DNA from: Linepithema humile
Lineage: Eukaryota > Arthropoda > Insecta > Hymenoptera > Formicidae
Direction of reading: 5' to 3'
NCBI RefSeq assembly: GCF_040581485.1
Contig: NC_090133.1
Span: 11,036,001-11,100,000, forward strand
DNA: 64,000 nucleotides
The position numbers and the translations under genes were made by a program. Positions 38,201 through 50,500 of the stretch are shown here, piece after piece. The notes under the pieces are model-generated. The model searched no databases, was not told the DNA's origin, and saw nothing but the letters and a program-made list of their open reading frames with translations. How positions within the stretch are numbered: the first letter of the stretch is position 1; every line of letters starts with the position of its first letter.

Positions 38201-38625
38201 AAATAAAAAAAAATTTAATTCATAAGCGATTTAATATGTTTTCACTAGAATTTTATCAAAATGTTATTGATTGCAACTGATCGATATATTATTGACGATC
38301 GTTAAGTTAATTTTACTATATTAAATATACAATGTGGCATATGAAAACAATATGTTATATGTATATGTATATGTTATATGTATATCTCTTGTATTTCTTT
38401 CGAAAATACAGTTTGCTTCTACACAGCAAAACTTGGGCATAAATATGAAGTGCAATTCAAAAGTAACGAATTCTGTGATTTTTCTTTGTAGTTTTTATGT
38501 TAATTTTGGATTATATCACGTATTTGTCGCAGTAGAAAACTTCACTCACCAGATATTCCAAAACACAAAACCAAAATCAAAGAAAAAATGAATATCAAAA
38601 CTATCGAATAACAAAGGCACGACAT
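25146..38625 (-). CDS. Laccase-like multicopper oxidase, nine exons, 3' end missing
   Basis: Exons (phases all match): 38550-38625, 38087-38189, 36804-36915, 36335-36545, 34672-34841, 34314-34491, 28511-28903, 25562-25783, 25146-25364. The start at 38625 (MSCLCYSIVLIF...) gives a hydrophobic signal peptide, so the product is secreted or membrane-bound. A Cys-rich insect-type N-terminus follows (YHECARSC, then MERNILTINGRSPGPAI). Copper motifs: HWHGIRQ and YHAHS (type 2/3 sites), HTFHLHGY (type 1/3). The middle domain has VKHGFNYFLRLINAN and FPGERLDGIL. The last visible codons (YTDNLG) come just before the fourth motif HCHIEFH, which should be in a further exon that I could not find. Laccases oxidise phenols or metal ions with reduction of O2 to water; in insects they act in cuticle tanning, iron or detoxification. 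The 561 visible residues compare with 650-750 usual. It is either truncated, or its final intron is very long. Confidence 0.85.
25876..26735. mobile_element. Palindromic mariner-type MITE in the oxidase intron
   Basis: Ends CAGTGAGTGGCAAAAGTTCC and its inverse, flanked by TA. Arms of about 420 bp. Its core (AAAATATCTTGTAAAACATT, ACACAT...TTGCTTTTAAGAAAAAATATG) is shared with the MITE at 62467-63346, while the outer ends differ. Confidence 0.8.
26768..27228. mobile_element. 461-bp palindromic mariner-type MITE in the oxidase intron
   Basis: Ends CAGGGTGTCTGGCAATA and GCCAGACACCCTG, flanked by TA. The centre is GC-rich (GCGCGCGCGGTGAGAAGG). The arms are near-identical except for an indel at the centre. 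The outer part resembles the right end at 62420-62449. Confidence 0.8.
27229..28510. other. Remaining intron 7 of the oxidase
   Basis: AT-rich intron. 27955-28080 contains a fragment (GCTCTAGGCAGCTGCCTAAT, GATAGAACCGGTCCTA) that looks like a decayed dispersed repeat. Otherwise nothing recognised. Confidence 0.4.
29166..29268. repeat. Compound microsatellite (TC)n(AC)n(GC)n
   Basis: About 45 bases of TC, about 42 of AC and about 15 of GC run on directly within the oxidase intron. The open frame on the other strand is an artefact of this repeat. Confidence 0.95.
30810..32699 (-). CDS. MADF-BESS transcription factor, two exons, nested in the oxidase intron
   Basis: Exon 1 is 32316-32699 (MYSHGLWNSLD; a second ATG with better context, GTCAGCATGG, at 32645 gives MEWTRDKTLELL). 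Exon 2 is 30810-31241, after TTTTCACAG, joining in phase (KRKK to KVEEES). The MADF domain covers about residues 20-108 (LELLREYQQRRVLWD, LKCQYSREVHKI, WFAFKAMQFLQF): a Myb/SANT-like DNA-binding fold of insect regulators. The middle is acidic and Ser-rich. The C-terminus (KFGESIAVQLAEIPDS, KLRINQILFEAE) fits a BESS-type protein-interaction motif. 271 aa, normal for the family. It sits on the same strand within the oxidase intron 28904-34313, so it needs its own promoter, perhaps in the GC-richer 32880-33050. Confidence 0.8.
32700..34313. other. Intron/5' region between MADF gene and oxidase exon 6
   Basis: 32860-33050 is relatively GC-rich (GCGCGGGGCTCGCGCGC), a plausible promoter or 5' UTR of the MADF gene. 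The rest is AT-rich with no coding evidence; the open frames there are not gene-like. Confidence 0.4.
34842..36334. other. Intron 4 of the oxidase
   Basis: No exon seen. Contains a 35-bp hairpin at 35744-35778, an AAT-rich run at 35585-35645, a looser hairpin pairing TTTTAGGCAATGTCC (35551) with GGATATTGCCTAAAA (about 35664), and TATGATA repeats near 36000. Confidence 0.5.
36916..38086. other. Intron 2 of the oxidase
   Basis: AT-rich, no exon or repeat family recognised. Confidence 0.5.
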
Positions 38626-39620
38626 GATACCCCAGAACTTGAGTTGATATCAAGCACATTCACGTACATAAGTTTGAATGATCCTGTGCGGATCTAAGTC
38701 AACGATTACCGCGATTCAGGAAATGAGCGCTTTACGGATGGCGGAACGGTTCGCTATTTAGAAGTTGCGAGAGTAGGTGAAAGCAAGGCCTAGGTTACAT
38801 TGAAGTATTACACACAGGAAAAAGGCTGCTTCTTATCGCGAAGCTATGTTCATTATGTACTGCGACTAACAGTATTACCTTCACATCATTGAATAAACGT
38901 CTGAATAAGCATTTTATATTTAGAGAGAGGAGAAATACAAGAAGCAACGTCCTTTTTAAAAAATTAAGAACCGATAAAAGCTGATAAAGGAAAAGAGAAA
39001 AAGAGAAACCTAGGTAAGACTTTAGTATCCGATCCATGCTCGATGAAATTTGATAGATAGTAAAATACGTACATACAGGTAGTAATACTTTATATAGTAC
39101 TTACTAAATATAGTCGAATGCTATAAATGTGAATTGAAAGAAACGTTTAGTTTCCGAGAAATTCAAATTTTAATTGTCCGGTTAAATTAACAATTTTTAA
39201 GATTTCAATACAAAAAAATTGTTAGATTTCAAAAATATTTTATTGTTTTATTTGATTAATATTTTAATAAATTATGGGTACTGTTCACGCGGATGATCTC
39301 GAAAGAAAAAGTGCATGTTTGTAACAAAAAAAACATTATTGAAATAATCAATAAATAATTGAAAAGTATACTTTCAATTACTGAATTCGTTAAAGACACT
39401 TAACAATAAACCGAAGAGAATGTCGAATAATCGCACACTGTTCTAATTATTAATAGTGTTCCGTAGCCGTAATTCCGTATTCAAGAAAATTATTCATACC
39501 GAAAAGAAGGGAATCGTGAAATTTCTTGTTTTAATTATCGTTGCTTAATCGCTGGTTTTCACCGCAGAGAGCGCGCAACCGCGCGGATCACTATTTTATA
39601 ATATCTTTCAAAAGAGTTAT
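38626..39620. other. Upstream flank of the oxidase gene
   Basis: Should hold the promoter and 5' UTR of the - strand oxidase. I see no clear TATA/initiator pair. No genes recognised. Confidence 0.35.
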
Positions 39621-39787
39621 GGAGAATTCACACTGCGTCCGATGTCTAACGTACGACGTCCGATATCCAATAATAGAGCTTGTTTTCTAAACAATAAAAT
39701 ATTTCTAGCTAGAATTTCTAGAAAACAAGTTGTATTATTGGATATCGGACGTCGTACATCGGACATCGGACGCAGTGTGAATCCTCC
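39621..39787. mobile_element. 167-bp palindromic MITE
   Basis: GGAGAATTCACACTGCGTCC at the left is inverted at the right; the arms pair over about 70 bases with a short AT-rich loop. Noncoding. Confidence 0.7.
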
Positions 39788-39903
39788 ATTAATTCTGCAT
39801 TGTTCACCTATGATGTGCTCTAAATTCAAAGGGCTGAAGGTGACTCCTAAGTGTCGTATGTAATTAGCCACTGTGGGGATTCTATGCCGTGTTATACGGT
39901 CCT

Positions 39904-40044
39904 GGGCATCGATCATGTAATTTTCTCCTAGGAGTGAAAAGTAAAAACTTTTATGTGAATTTGACAATTTTATTCGTCGAATTCACGTGAAATTTTCACT
40001 TTTCACGTTTCCGCTCATAGGGAAAAATTACATGATCGATGCCC
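39904..40044. mobile_element. 141-bp palindromic MITE
   Basis: GGGCATCGATCATGTAATTT is inverted as AAATTACATGATCGATGCCC; the arms pair over about 60 bases. Confidence 0.7.
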
Positions 40045-40160
40045 TGAGCTACATGAACGTGCGTTAACTAAAAACGCTAATTCGACCTGTTGGAATCAGC
40101 CATGTGACGACACATGTTTCTTTTTTTGAATAAACCTTGTGATTTTTGACAATTACCGTT

Positions 40161-40560
40161 CCCTAATAGCACAATATATTGGCGCAATATTGGAAAATAA
40201 TGTGAATGTAATATTATATATTGGGTGCGAATTGATCTCCAACATTGGTCCAACATTGTAAGGTGGACGCCTCTTCTCATATAGCCAACATCTAAGCAGC
40301 AATATTGGACCAATAGCAGTGGGCCAATGTTAAGCAATAATATATTATCTGAGAAACACAATGGCATTGCATATTGGACCAATATTGCATAAAAATATTC
40401 ATCCAATTTTTATATTGGATATAGATTGTTTTCTGATATTGGATATTTTAATATTGTAAATTGAATACTTTTTTTTAATAATTAATTTTAAATTCTAATA
40501 TTGGGCCAATGTATTATTCTTTTCTTGAACCAACATTCGCTATTTTTTCAAATCATGGAT
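40161..40560. repeat. Element with CCCTAATAGCACA end and repeated CCAATATTGG words
   Basis: After CCCTAATAGCACAATATATTGG the interior repeats variants of the self-complementary word CCAATATTGG (for example CAGCAATATTGGACCAATAG, ATATTGGACCAATATTGC, GGTCCAACATTG). The right end is not clear. The type of end is shared with 42834, 44259, 55869 and 24065. Confidence 0.5.
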
Positions 40561-40992
40561 TTTATTCGAATATAATCAAGAATTGAAGAGCATTGTAAAT
40601 TTATTTGTAAAAAAACATAAATTTACGACGTTTAATTTGAAGTTTTGCTACATATATGTAAATCCATAATCTGAAAAAATTATAGAACAATATTATTACT
40701 TAATTAAAATAAATTAACATGATTAAATAAAATCGATATTTAAAATTTTTTGTATTTGAAGTTTTCTTATTGTTATGAAAATTCTTCTATTAAAAAATTT
40801 TTTACAAAATTTATTTAATAACATTTATTCATATTGTGTACATATGTATATATAAATGTATATATATAAATGTCTACATACATGTATAAGACATATACAT
40901 ATATTTACATATATTGTATTATATATGTCTTATATATGTAAAACATTATATATTATTTAACACATATAAAGGAATGGCTCAAATGATAACAA

Positions 40993-41603
40993 TCAATTAA
41001 TATAATAGAAAGGCATAGAGAGCCGTCGCGGGATGTTAGTGCAAAATTATAATTTTTCTTAAAGAAATTAATTTGTTAGTCTACGTGAGACAATTAAATT
41101 TGTACACCGATCTCTGGTTCGAGATACTTAAAGTGTACGAAAATTTTAGTACATTGTTCTCACATATGGAGAATCAGTATGTACTGATAGGAATTATTAG
41201 AAAGAAGGGAATAGAGAAAAAATATCAGGGCGCGAGTGGCTAAGCCGGGAATTGAACCCGGGTCTTCCGCTTGCCGGGCGAATGTTCTATCACTAAACTA
41301 CTCGCCCGGCAAGCGGAAGACCCGGGTTCAATTCCCGGCTTAGCCACTCGCGCCCTGATATTTTTTCTCTATTCCCTTCTTTCTAATAATTCCTATCAGT
41401 ACATACTGATTCTCCATATGTGAGAACAATGTACTAAAATTTTCGTACACTTTAAGTATCTCGAACCAGAGATCGGTGTACAAATTTAACTGTCTCACGT
41501 AGACTAACAAATTAATTTCTTTAAGAAAAATTATAATTTCGCACTAACATCCCGCGACGGCTCTCTCTCTCTATGCCTTTCTATTATATTAATTGATTAT
41601 ATA
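40993..41603. repeat. Palindromic tRNA-Gly-derived SINE pair
   Basis: Near-perfect palindrome centred near 41299. The outer ends are AATCAATTAATATAATAGAA and its inverse. Each arm has the SINE body (GCGACGGCTCTC, GTACACCGATCTCTGG, CTGATATTTTTTCTC). A full tRNA-like head lies on - at about 41234-41312 (A-box-like GTAGTTTAGTGATAG, B box GGTTCAATTCC); the + arm has only the B-box half. Confidence 0.75.
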
Positions 41604-42028
41604 TTATATATTATAAACATCACATATTAACTTAAAATTTTTTTTTTTTTTTAAACAAAAATAAAATGCAATATTCTTACTTAAAAAAATAAATATTTGT
41701 AATACATAGATACAATAAGTGCTACGTATGCTTTAATAATCATAAAAATTATATTACTGTTATCGTAAAATATTAAAGCATTTAAAAAAAAGTATCACTT
41801 ATATTAGAAATAAACATTTCTGATGTAACATAAAAAAGGAATTGTATCTTATGATACTATAATAAAACAATTTAATTTTTGTAAAAATAAAAGCACATTT
41901 TTCTATATAAATGTTATATCTTAAAAAAAAAAGTTAATGAAAAAAGTACAGTATGGATACCCATTGATATATTAGAGTAATTTATGTTTAACATATCGTA
42001 AGAACAAGGCAAAAACTGTTACTTATAT

Positions 42029-44143
42029 TTAAAAAATACCAGAAATGAATTGAACGTAAAAGAGTGAAATATTTCGAAAGTACTCTCCTAAATAACTGAA
42101 GGAACTTGAGATTAATTGATTGGTTGAGGTGGATCTTTCTATTCTTCCTCCTTCTCTGTCTCCGCTTTCAGCAAGAAATTTTAATATTTTTTTAAAAATT
42201 TCATCTCTTGTTGCATTTGGTAACTTTCTTGATACTATATCTATAAACAGGAAGAAAACTTATGCAAATAGTCTCTTTTGTTGGTAAAGTATAAAACAAT
42301 TTCCCGCCCTCAAAATACACTAAATACAATAAAGTTATTTATAGAGAAAAAAAAAGAAAGAAGTATAATTTCTTCACTTGAAAAATAATATTAATGTCAA
42401 TTATATTTATCATATGTAACAGTACATATCAATAAATTATCGTTAATTTGAACCTAAAAGAATATATTTGTATAAAAAATTAGTGCACTTCTAGTTAGAA
42501 TTAAAATTTTTTAAATATTTTATACTCGAATACTTTTATGGAATCATTTTAATCAAATTTTTATTTTTTGAAAAGTACAATTTTAAGCTTGAAAAATGTA
42601 CTTTAAGTAGTATTATAATGGAAAAGAAGCATAACAAAATTTACCAAATACTGCAGCAGCAATTTTTGTAGCAGAAAAATCCCATTTCTTTTTCTTCCCG
42701 CAACCACTAAACTGTATGGAAATAGCCTTTTTTATAATCAGTTTCTTTACCGATGGCACCAGTTGGTTCAAAGTTTCTCCAGACGCAAGATTGAGATATT
42801 TTATCTAAAAATTAAAATATCGATTAATATAATCCCTAACAGCACACGATATCCTGCGTATCATCCCATTTTCATACTCATTCTACTGTGATTATCCGTT
42901 AAATACTGAGATCAATCCTATAATATCTTTTGCAGTATTATTCGGTTTTCTTTCGCACACGTATAATCTCAGGTTTGACTCAAACGTACGGAAGTGATAC
43001 GTACGCACTTCTATCGCGCGCGTATAATCTCAGGTTTGACGAGACCAGCACTAACCTGCGCCATTTACATACGTAATTCCTATTTCCGGTCTTTTCCCGC
43101 TTGCTCGGCATCAAGTGACACGCAACACCACGTATCCGAGGTTTTACTGATATAGAAGGTAATCCTTTTTTCGTTTAAGTTTTATTTTACAAAATAGTGA
43201 ATGAAGTGTAAGAGCTAGATAGTGTTTGTATATGATTTTTGTAATATTTTTATTATTTTTTATGTACTTGTTAAATTATTTTGCTTAAAATATTTTAAGA
43301 TTATATTCTTAAACTTGCATTATAATTGCCTCTCACCTCTTTGGTTCTTGGTTAAATATACAATACATTTTCTTAATTATTTTTTAAACAATGTCTTAAA
43401 AAGATGATTTAACATAAAACTGTTTTCAGTTCGCAATATTGTTCCTTTGAAGTTCTCTAGCTTAGGCTTCTAGAACTTTATTTTATATTGTAAGTTTTAT
43501 GTAAATATTTTTACGCTTACGGTCGTAATTTTAAAATAAAAATATCAATTAATAAGAAATTGACTGATTAATTAACCTAATCTAAATTATCCTATATAAC
43601 ATATGAACGCGTGCGCGTTTCAACGCTTGGCTGTGTAAATGTGTGCATGTATATGTGATCTACTGCAACATTCCCATTTTTATCCTATCTTGATACTGTC
43701 TTTAAACTATAGACCTTCCTGCGAAATTCTATGGAAGATGGTACCAGAGAGAAGACTGAGAGTGGACATGCCCGCATTTTTCGTGTTTCTGTGGGCTAGC
43801 GCCTCTATGTGCACAAAACGTGCACATTGAACTACGTAGCCAATGTCCACGAATCCCGTAGGTAATGTCCACGATCTTTTGGGTCTCTTCCGTGCTATAT
43901 CCACGACTTTTTGGTTCCGATATGTGCTATATCTACAAAGTGTCGGTAATGCATACTTGTAAAACATGATTATGTATATCAATCAGATTTGAAATATAAA
44001 TACACACGTATTGTAAATACATGTATTGTAGCATTTATTTTTGCATTTACAGTTTATTTAGCAAAAGATCAGTTATTTTCAATAACCTGTGTAATTTGAA
44101 AATGTACATTTAAATTATTTTAATAAATTACTTCTATAATTTC

Positions 44144-44174
<31 letters not shown>

Positions 44175-44468
44175 TGTGTGCGTGCGTGCGTGTGTGTAAA
44201 TAAAGTATTGCATTTTTGTTAATATTTAAAAAGATGATAAACTCTTATAGATATTTCACCCACACAGCACAGAAAGTTGAAATAACGTCGCTGAGACGTT
44301 GCAATGTTGAATGTTGAAGTATAAAGGTTTTTTCAACATTGAATCTATGTTGATTTTGCTATATTGATTGTTAAATGTTGCTATAACGTAGAAACAACAT
44401 TTAACAATTATTATCTTTTAAAATAATATAATAATTATTACAATAATTATTAATAAGAAATAATAATA

Positions 44469-44522
<54 letters not shown>

Positions 44523-47500
44523 AATAAAAATTAATTTTAAACATTTATTTCGTTCAATTTTTCAAAATATTATTATAATGCATAATATATATAAATTCTG
44601 CATTGAATAAATGTTGAATCAATATTGAATTAATGTTTCTTGTCTTGCAGACATTGCAATTCAGAGGACATTAGACATTTCTTCAATATTTTTTCAACAT
44701 TGAATCTATATTTCGCAACGTTGCTGAAACATTCATAATGTTACAATTCTACGTTTTTTAGATATTGATTCAACGTTTGTGTGCTGTATGGGTCATACAG
44801 TAATGACTAATAACTTATTTTGAATATTAAAAGCCAGGGTTGGGCGTTTACACGTAAATTATAATAGATGCAAAAATACTCGCATATTAAACATGAATGC
44901 AAGCTAAACAGTAAAAACAATCTTTTTATCTATAATTTGAGAAGACTATAGTTATGAACTGTCGCAAGAAAGTATGTAAATTGTAATCTTGAATTTTGGA
45001 GTACAATTTACGAAAAATTACAACATAATGTAAAATGAACAAAGATATACATTTTTAATTAACAATCTAACACATATAAAGGAAAGGCTCAAATGATAGC
45101 TATCACATAATATAATAGAAAGGCATTGAGAGCCGTCGCGGGATGTTAGTGCGGAATTTTAATTTTTCTTGAAGAAATTAATTTATTAGTCTACGTGAGA
45201 CAGTTAACTTTGTACACCAATTTCTGGTTCGAGATACTTAAAATGTATGAAAATTTTAGTACATTGTTCTCACATATGGAGAATCAGTATGTACTGATAG
45301 GAATTATTAGAAAGAAGGAAGAGAGAAAAAATATCAGCCGGGAAGCCTTCCCGGCTTAGCCACTCGCGCCCTGATATTTTTTCTCTCTTCTTTTCTTTCT
45401 AATAATTCCTATCAGTACATACTTAATCAATAGACCATGTTATTTCATAATCGGGATATGATGCTATTATTTTTCCATCGTAATACAAATATTTATTTGT
45501 ATTACGATGGGCAAGCGGAAGACCCGGGTTCAATTCCCGGCTTAGCCACTCGCGACCTGATATTTTTTCTCTCTTCCTTTCTCTCCAATAATTCCTATAT
45601 GTAAGTAAATGTTTCTCGATATGAGAACAATATACTTATAATTTCGTACACATACGTATCTCGATGTGAGATCGGTGTACAATTTAACTGTCTCTTGTAG
45701 ATTAATTTATTAAAATAATTCTTTAAGAAATTAAATTAAAAATGTTGCACTAACATCCTGCGATGGCTCTGGATGCCCCTTCTATTATATTTGACAAATA
45801 TTTATGTTTTTTTAACAAGCTTGCCAATCTTTTTACCAAATGTGGAAAATCAAATAATGCGTAATATTTTTTTTCATTATGTATAAAATATGTCTTATCT
45901 GAGTGCACACCAAGTTAAGCATAAGCGCTTTGATTAGATGGACCTTGATCGCACGTTATAAGTCGTACATCAGCACCCGTTTTGCTCAATCTATCTAAGC
46001 ATTCTTTCATTAAAATCACTATTTCTTCCGCTTTCATACATTTTCCTGGGAGAAAATATGCTAGCGGTTGACGCCATGGATGAAGCGCATTTATACTATC
46101 CACACAAAATATAAATACGCATTTTGTCCTTTCACTTTTCCTTCCTAAAGGCCCAAGATCAACGAGTCCTTCTATTTGATCCAGACTAAATGAGTATTCT
46201 TCATATGATTTTATATACATTTCATCCCATTTTAAAGCACAAACTCTTTGTTCTACAGGCAACTTTGAAATTTTTTCCTGCAATTTGCGGAATATAACAT
46301 CACAAAATCCTGGTATTATATTAAATTCTTCGTGCCATCTTCTAACAGTTCGTTCTGCAAGAAAATTGCAACCTGCCTTTCGTAAACGACGCAATGCAGA
46401 TGCCGAATAATAAAAAAGCTGTTTCAAAAGAGTTTTTTCTTCCTCTGTATATGCCGCATGTGGAGTATGAAGTTGTTAATTAATCATTGCTTTTGCAACG
46501 GGATGCAGATTTTGTTCATTAATTAAATTTTTAAATTATATTTTCTTTTTGTTATTTTTTTTATTTATTTTTTTTTAGCTACTTGGCGACGTTGTAAACG
46601 CAATTTTGAACGCTTTATAGTCGCAAACGAATATTTTCACGTTTTAAACTTTTAATTATCTTTTCTGGATTATATTCTTTTTCACAATTTTGTCATTAAC
46701 AGATCACACTTATCAATGTTTTCATATCTTACAGGTTCTAAATGCATCCATTCTGTAATATCTTTCTCTTCTAATGATTTGTCAAAATTTAATTTTGCTG
46801 GAAGATAAGTTTGTTTGAATCGATCTAATAATTGCTTATTTATTTTATCATTATGATCGATATTAAATGATGTTTCTGCAATTGCGTTATTATATGTATT
46901 TTCTACTTCTTCCATTTCTTTTATTTGGTTTTGTTCTTTTTTTGCTCTTTGCATCTCTCCTATTTCCATAGCTGCCTCAGATTTTTCTTCTAAATTTATC
47001 AAATCATTAAATCGAATTGGCACAGCATCGCGTTTTAATGTTTTCTTGCCTTCTCCCTTAAATGAGTTAGCATTAAATGATCTGCACACAGACCAGCACG
47101 ACGAAATGAATTGACAGTCCATTTTTCTAATTTAATATTCCCTAAAATAAAGTAATGAAAAACGATTGACAAATAGTAAATATTTTGAAAGTACTTTCAA
47201 AACATAATTATTTTATTTTCAAATAATAAATAAGATAATAATTGAGGACGCGGATCAAAGAACTCGCTCTGCGCTCAAATCGTGTAAAAGTATTGTCTAA
47301 ACGTCTCAGAGCATGAAAATTTTGAAAGTCGCAAAATTAATTTTTTTTAATATACACTTGTAGAGAACGACGAGACGGAACTTTTTTCTTTTTGTAGTTT
47401 TTTTGTTCGATGCTTATTTTTAATAATAAAAATAAAAAACTGAAAAATTTTTATCCCCAAATTCAATAAGATTTTAAGATATAAATCGTCGTAATTTGGC

Positions 47501-50500
47501 CAAATTTTATTGAAATTGTTTGAAATTTGGTATACGCATGCAGTATAGTTTAGCGATACCTACAAAACAAGCTAAAGAAGCTGAAAATCGCCTATTGTTT
47601 AATAATAATTAATTGCAAATTGAGGCCAATCGGTAACCATGTTCTTTTAGTTTCGCCGACAAAAAGTATCGAGAGAACTTGAAATTTGGAACAACTTCCA
47701 GTGATACATTTGTTCCTCACCACTGAAGGAAGATTTCTGGAAATTTTCAAATCGATTCATTGAAAATTTGCGGAAATATGCATTTTATAAGAAAACATGC
47801 GACGCCAGCAATGATAGCTTCGTGAGCGCTGAGCACCATTAGGCAGCGTACTCGTCGTTCGGTTTTCCAGGACTCGATTTTATAATAATTTTTTACAACT
47901 TTAACTATTGTTATTTGTTAAATTACTATCATCCTAAAAACCGCGTCTCTGGAGTGTATGTGAAATATTTCGAAATAATAATAATAAAAGTATTTAATTA
48001 AGAAACCCTATAAATAATAGTTCATCATTTCGATATTTCGTGGAAAGTGAGCGATTGTTTAAATGTATAACCATTAAAAAATCATTATAAAATCGAGTCC
48101 TGTAAATCCGAACGGCGAGTACGCTGCCTGATAGTGCTCAGCGCTCACAAAGCTATCATTGCCGGTATCGCATGTTTTCTTACAAAATGCATATTTCCGC
48201 AAATTTTCAATGAATCAATCTAAAAATTTCCAGAAATCTTCCTTCAGTAGTGAGGAACAAATGTATCACTGAAAGTTGTTCCAAATTTCAAGTTCCCTCG
48301 ATACTTTTTGTCGGCGAAACTAAAAAAACGTGGTTACCGATTGGTCTCAATTTGCAATTAATTATTATTAAACAATAGGCGATTTTCAGCTTCTTTATTG
48401 TTTTGTAGGCATCGCTAGACTATACTGCATGCGTATACCAAATTTCAAACAATTTCAATAAAATTTGGCCAAATTACGACGATTTATATCTTAAAATCTT
48501 ATTGAATTTAGGGATAAAAATTTTTCAGTTTTTTATTTTTATTATTAAAAATAAGCATCGAACAAAAAAACTGCAAATAGAAAAAAGTTCCGTCTCGTCG
48601 ATCTCTACAAGCCTATATTTAAACAAATTAATGTTGCGACTTTCAAAATTTTCATGCTCTGAGACGTGTGGACAATACTTTTATAGGATTTCAAGCGCTG
48701 GGCGAATTCTTTGATCCGGGCCGTCAATTCTATCTATCTGTTGCGCTCGGTCGACCCGCTGAACTTATTTTTAGCCGAGCGCGCGTCACACAAGTACAGC
48801 GTTTCGTGTGTGCGTGAGATGTGCTTGGGCTTGAAATCCCGCTGTCTTATCCGCACGCGCTTATATTGTACTTTATTTAACTATTCTTTAATGTTTTTTT
48901 TATAAACTTCTTATATCAAAAAGTTTAATTTTTTGTGAAATCTTTACATATTCTGCAAGCACTAAAATACATATTGATGCGCGAAAGATGCCGAGATCAT
49001 CTCTCTATTGCGCAATATATAATTACCAGGAAAATGTCAGAATAACAAAAGTCTTAATTTATTTTATCCATAAATTCGTAATACGTTCTTTAGCCTATTA
49101 AAAATCAAATATCAAATAACTTTGCTCCACAAGATATCAAAACTCGAATTAAGAGTATCATTTTTAAATCATTTTGTAAACAAATTTTAAGATTGCTACT
49201 CTTTTACTTATACATTCGACAGCAAAATTAAAGTATCACTCATTTTGCTCTTTAAAAATAAGCAAATTTCGAAAAAGTGTAACTTTGTCAAAAATGATCA
49301 TAATGAAATATTCCATATTCAAATTTTAAATTTGAAATCTTTACTTTTCAGATTGGTACTTTATTAAACAAGTTACTGATTTTTTACGAAACTATACGGA
49401 TACAAATAAAGAATGCAAAATGCGTTAAATTTCAAAATTTTTGTATGAACTTTGCAAAGTTCCATGACATGAATTAAAAATTGCACACAAATGCGGTTTA
49501 TAGCTTTTGAAAGTGTTAATATTGAAGCAAAAATAATTTTTTTTACTTTAACATTGAATAATTTGTTGAAAAAATTGCACAACGTTCAAACGAATAAATT
49601 AAAGGTAAAGATTTACGCTTTCAAATAATGTAAACCGTATTTGTATGCGATTTATAAATCACGCATTGGAACTTTTCAAAGTAAAAAATTTTAAAATTTG
49701 ACGCATTTCTTTATATTTGATGTAGTTTTGTAAAAAATCAGTAAATCATTTACTAAAATACCGATCTCAAAAGTAAAGCTTTCAAGTTGTAAAATGCTTC
49801 TCAGAACATTTTATTATGCCTACTTTTGACGAAGTTATAAATTCTCTTGAAATTTGGAGGGCAGAACGGGTGATGCTTTAATTTTGCTGTTAAATGTGTA
49901 TACATCAACACATTATCATTGGATATATTTATATCATTTAAAGAAAGATTTCTTATTTTTATAAACACGATTTCAAAAATATGCAAAAGTATGCTTTTAA
50001 AAAATAACTATAAACAAAACTTACCACTATTGCGTATCTATAATTTTTGTCTTGCATCTTGCTTTGATGGAAATCTAAATAAATGTGAACCTGTAGTATA
50101 TCGTCCGTTACGACAGTTTTTATAAGCACGTTTATCATAAATTGTTTCCATTGTCCACTGATTATTTATTATACTTTATTTAATAAATGTTAAATATGTT
50201 TCATAAACTTTTTAAATATAAAACTAAAAAACTATATAAATTAAAGGATAAAGTTCCGATTAGCGGAACCCTCCGATTTTTTTGAAACTACACTATTTTT
50301 TGTATTTTTGCACGTTGATTACGAATATGATAATGAAAATCGCCGACAAGATCATTTTCAAGGTCAAAACATTAAAAAACTGAAAAAATATCACGTTTTT
50401 AACATTATTTCAATAAATATTGACGTAACAAACAAATGTTTCAAATAAAAGTTGTAGTTCTTGTAAAAATACATTATTTATGTTCTATGCATTTTTTGTG

